Shown here: positions 20,222 to 22,831 of the stretch, one piece after another | Position numbering within the stretch: position 1 is the first letter of the stretch | Layout of the letters: each line of letters opens with the position of its first letter | From: Campylobacterales bacterium | Lineage (GTDB): Bacteria > Campylobacterota > Campylobacteria > Campylobacterales > QNZT01 | Assembly (NCBI GenBank): GCA_027055005.1 | Contig: JALUNR010000210.1 | Span: 1 to 22,831, forward strand | Length of the DNA stretch: 22,831 nt | Reading direction: 5' to 3' | Made by a program: the position numbers and the translations under genes | Notes under the pieces: model-generated | Seen by the model: the letters and a program-made list of their open reading frames with translations, nothing else | What the model was told of the DNA's origin: nothing | Databases searched by the model: none

Positions 20222-21430
20222 TTAGCTTGTAAAATTTGTAAAAATTGAGCTATAAAAGGGGTAGTTTATTGGTAAAAAGTTTACTATTTGTTCTTTTTTT
20301 ATAAAGTTTGTATTTTCATCTATAACTATAAAACCATTGCAATGGTTTAAAACATTTACCATATTTGGCCCATATTGTTTTGCTATATCAAAATATTCTC
20401 CATCAAAATATCCTGGAATAACAGTTGCAACAGGTTTCCTTTTTGTAAAATCTTGAGATATTTTTGCTTTTATAGTGTTTAAATATAGTTTATTTGTGCC
20501 TCTTAGAATATTTATCAAAACTTTGCCAAAAATTTCAAAATTTAGTGATGCAGCAAGTGGATTTCCTGGTAGATTTAAAACAAAAGCATTATTTATTTTT
20601 CCTAAAGTTGTTGGTTTTCCTGGTTTTATCTTTACTTTTTCAAATATAGGTTTAAATCCAAAACTTTTAAATGCTTCTTTTGTAAAGTCTGCCTCCCCTA
20701 CACTAACTCCACCACTAGTTATGATAAGATCAAATCCTAAAGCATTTTTTATAAGCTTTTTCATATCTTCTAAATTGTCTTTGCTTTTACCTACAAATAC
20801 AACATCACATCCTAACTCTTTTAATCTTGATATAAAATATGGAGTATTTGAGTTGTAAATTTGGGTTTCATTTAAGTTTTCATAAGGCATTTTTAGTTCA
20901 TTTCCACTTGCATATATTGCTACTTTTGGGGTTTGAAAAACTTCTATATGAGTTATTCCTTGTGATGATAAAAGTTGTATAAAATTAGAAGTGATAGTAT
21001 CACCTTTATTTATTATTATTTGTCCTTCTTTTATATCTTCACCTGCTTTTCTTATATTTGCATCGGAGTCCACAGCTTTTATTATTTTTATACTTTCATC
21101 TAGTATTTGACAGTTTTCTTGAGGAATTACGGTATCACAAGAGGGTGGAACTTTTGCTCCAGTTGTTATTTTTATGCACTCTTTATCTTTTAAAACTATA
21201 TTTTTATCATCTCCAGCTAGTATTTTCCCTACTATATTATACTTATCAAAAGAACCTTTTAAAGCATAGCCATCCATAGCTGAGTTGTTAAATCTAGGTA
21301 ATGAAATAGTAGCTTTTATAGTTTTAGCACTGATGGTGTTGTTTGCATTTTCTAGCGGTATTAGTTTTGTTTTTAAATCTACTTTATTTTGTATTATCTT
21401 TTCAATACCTTCATATATACTAACTATCAT
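20222..21430 (-). CDS. moeA: Molybdopterin molybdenumtransferase MoeA
   Basis: MoeA inserts molybdate into adenylylated molybdopterin to give molybdenum cofactor. The 402 residues match the family. Motifs: PRFNNSAMDGYALKG (45-59), ITTGAKVPPSCDTVIPQEN, GEDIKEGQIIINKGD, and the MoCF-type domain with LIITSGGVSVGEADFTKEAF and KPGKPTTLGKINNAFVLNLPGNPLAASLNFEIFG. The ATG has AGGA about 7 bases upstream. It lies only 8 bases after the preceding membrane protein gene and is probably on the same transcript, although the functions seem unrelated. Other moa/moe genes are not in the window. Confidence 0.96.
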   Translation of the reverse strand: MIVSIYEGIEKIIQNKVDLKTKLIPLENANNTISAKTIKATISLPRFNNSAMDGYALKGSFDKYNIVGKILAGDDKNIVLKDKECIKITTGAKVPPSCDTVIPQENCQILDESIKIIKAVDSDANIRKAGEDIKEGQIIINKGDTITSNFIQLLSSQGITHIEVFQTPKVAIYASGNELKMPYENLNETQIYNSNTPYFISRLKELGCDVVFVGKSKDNLEDMKKLIKNALGFDLIITSGGVSVGEADFTKEAFKSFGFKPIFEKVKIKPGKPTTLGKINNAFVLNLPGNPLAASLNFEIFGKVLINILRGTNKLYLNTIKAKISQDFTKRKPVATVIPGYFDGEYFDIAKQYGPNMVNVLNHCNGFIVIDENTNFIKKEQIVNFLPINYPFYSSIFTNFTS

Positions 21431-21438
21431 AAAATATC

Positions 21439-21999
21439 CTACAATGAATTTAAAAGATTTATTATCTTTTGAGAATGGTATTTTAGCAGATATATTTTAA
21501 GAGCTTTTTTTGCTATACCTTTTTGATGTAGTTTTATCTTTGCTTTTGTAAATAAAATCAATGATTCTTCTTGTTTTTCATCTCTGTTATTTGCTATTGT
21601 TGCCCATTTTGAACTTATTTGATAATTTTTATGTTTATAGTAATATTTTGCTATATCTAAAGCACTTTGATATGTAGGTTTGTCTCTTTCTATTATAATC
21701 AAAGCTTTGAGAGTATTTTTTTTTAAAACTTTTTCTTCATTTATCTTTTTTATAGCAACTTTTTTGATAATTTTCTTCTTTTTTGTTAGATTTAAATCAA
21801 GTTTATTGATTTTTTTATGTATTTGTACATCTTTAGTTGTAGTTTTTTTTGTTTTTATATTTGTTAAAATTTTATATAAAAAATAATTACTAATCATAAA
21901 AATAATTATAAATAAAAGTATAAAAAGAGATTTTATAAATTTTTTAAGCCTATAATTTTTATATATAATTATCAAATCTTCTAACCTATTATTTAACAT
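21439..21999 (-). CDS. Single-pass membrane protein with a TPR-like C-terminus, probable competence/transformation locus protein
   Basis: The 186 residues have a very basic N-terminus, one membrane helix at about 24-44 (LFILLFIIIFMISNYFLYKIL), a Lys-rich periplasmic linker and a helical C-terminal part (PTYQSALDIAKYYYKHKNYQISSKWATIANN ... LFTKAKIKLHQKGIAKKALKIYLLKY) with the spacing of tetratricopeptide repeats. Such proteins are labelled CDC27-like in related genomes. Its start overlaps the end of the ATPase gene by 11 bases. In C. jejuni a small membrane protein sits in the same place beside CtsP in the type II-like transformation locus; that equivalence is from memory. Confidence 0.65.
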   Translation of the reverse strand: MLNNRLEDLIIIYKNYRLKKFIKSLFILLFIIIFMISNYFLYKILTNIKTKKTTTKDVQIHKKINKLDLNLTKKKKIIKKVAIKKINEEKVLKKNTLKALIIIERDKPTYQSALDIAKYYYKHKNYQISSKWATIANNRDEKQEESLILFTKAKIKLHQKGIAKKALKIYLLKYHSQKIINLLNSL

Positions 22000-22792
22000 T
22001 TAAAATTCCTACATCTATGGCAGCCATGGTGATTGTATGTTTATTTATATATGCGTAATTATTGAGATTTCTCTTATTTGCAAGGTATAATATATCAAAT
22101 AGTGCTGTTAATAGATTTTTTAAAGCTCTAAAGTTTCTTTTTGTATATTGTGTTATAAGTTTTATGTGTGATTTTTTAAATTCGGATGCGATATCTGATA
22201 AATTTTCATTTAATAGAGTTTCTTGAATATATCTTAATATTTCATCATTATTCAAATCATTTACTAAAATTTTTTTTGGGTTTCTTGTGTTATATTGAGC
22301 TTTTGATAATACATACTCTCCCTCTTTTTTATGCATCGCTAAGACAAATTGAAAAATCTTTTGATCTGATAAAATTCTTATAAGTTCTATTGTTCTTTCA
22401 CTTAAATGTTGAGCTTCATCTATAAAAATAGCATATTCAAGTTCTCCAAATTCTCTCTTTAGATAAAATAGTATTTTTTCTATATTATATTCACCCTTTT
22501 TAATATTTGGACCCGCTAAGCTTAAAAGTATTTCTAAAAATTCTCTTTCATCAAAAAATGGATATGTAAAATACTTTGCTATTTTTAAATTTTTTATATT
22601 TTCTTTTGCATAGTTTAAAATATAAGTTTTACCAGAACCTGGATCTCCTAATAAAAAAATCATAGGATTTTCTTTTTTTAGTAAAGCATTTACTAGTTCA
22701 TTTTTTGAGTAATCAAAAGATATAGAATTAAAATGCTTTACTTGATTTACATCTGTAAAATTAAAGAGTTCTTTTGATTTTAAAAAATCCAT
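21989..22792 (-). CDS. ExeA-like AAA ATPase, probable CtsP-type transformation protein
   Basis: This 267-residue P-loop ATPase has Walker A GDPGSGKT (49-56) and Walker B with a DEAQ ending, AIFIDEAQHLSERTIELIRILSD (120-142), typical of the ExeA/GspA/MshM branch of AAA proteins. A helical C-terminal domain follows. These proteins support assembly of secretin-type and pilus-like machines; CtsP of C. jejuni is needed for DNA uptake. The product is soluble with no membrane segment. The ATG at 22792 is the first possible in frame, since a stop lies 13 codons upstream (22829-22831). AAGG lies about 11 bases before it. The upstream partner genes are outside the window. Confidence 0.8.
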   Translation of the reverse strand: MDFLKSKELFNFTDVNQVKHFNSISFDYSKNELVNALLKKENPMIFLLGDPGSGKTYILNYAKENIKNLKIAKYFTYPFFDEREFLEILLSLAGPNIKKGEYNIEKILFYLKREFGELEYAIFIDEAQHLSERTIELIRILSDQKIFQFVLAMHKKEGEYVLSKAQYNTRNPKKILVNDLNNDEILRYIQETLLNENLSDIASEFKKSHIKLITQYTKRNFRALKNLLTALFDILYLANKRNLNNYAYINKHTITMAAIDVGILNVK

Positions 22793-22831
22793 AATATTTT
22801 TTACCTTAATTAAATATACTTTATTGTATTA

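Noticed and set aside
1..22831. CRISPR arrays, insertion sequences, prophage or toxin-antitoxin modules
   Set aside because: No regularly spaced repeats, transposase or integrase motifs, or small paired genes were seen; gaps between genes are short and accounted for.

Overview
The window reads as the replication-origin region of an AT-rich, Gram-negative campylobacterotal bacterium, most likely an Arcobacter-group genome. This rests on three things recalled from that group rather than searched: the order ruvC / dnaA-dnaN-gyrB-queF, the block argS-tatA-gmk-acidic protein ... fliR-ABC-tsf-rpsB (the same order as Campylobacter jejuni Cj1175c-Cj1182c), and a competence-type ExeA-like ATPase (CtsP-like) beside a small membrane protein. 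No insertion sequence, phage, tRNA, 16S/23S rRNA or CRISPR array was seen. Most of the window is core genome.

Layout. 1-1253 (+): the tail of a probable secG, then frr and pyrE, closed by a clear hairpin terminator. 1252-2846 (-): ruvC, an outer-membrane beta-barrel protein and a small exported protein of unknown function. 2841-2993: a cluster of DnaA boxes upstream of dnaA. 2993-9466 (+): dnaA, dnaN, gyrB, queF and a double-HD-domain protein, with a second origin element (DnaA-trio plus AT-rich unwinding region) between dnaA and dnaN. 9437-9542 (-): the 4.5S signal recognition particle RNA, whose 3' end lies antisense inside the HD gene. 9591-10040 (+): an unknown helical protein. 10027-16671: argS, a TlpA-like thioredoxin, a DUF2853 protein, tatA, gmk and an acidic receiver-like protein (all -), then a secreted single-HKD phospholipase-D-type nuclease (+) and a response regulator with degenerate GGDEF and intact EAL (-). 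16735-20079 (-): fliR, an ABC ATPase, tsf and rpsB. 20222-22792 (-): moeA, a membrane/TPR-like protein and the CtsP-like ATPase, tightly packed.

How the parts work together. The dnaA-HD block is replication plus nucleotide/queuosine metabolism. The right-hand block is translation (argS, tsf, rpsB), protein export (tatA, ffs), nucleotide supply (gmk) and flagellar export (fliR). The least routine signals are regulatory. There are three sigma-28 (FliA)-type promoter matches on the minus strand: upstream of the small exported protein, upstream of the EAL protein with its -35 formed by the fliR stop codon, and inside tsf reading toward fliR. Others are paired palindromes at the outer-membrane gene promoter, a 10-bp inverted repeat over the tlpA promoter, an argS start codon set against a perfect 11-bp hairpin, and a structured rpsB leader. 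I did not find an obvious new multi-gene system; the best candidates for new biology are these regulatory arrangements, the half-dead tandem HD protein and the acidic receiver-like protein.
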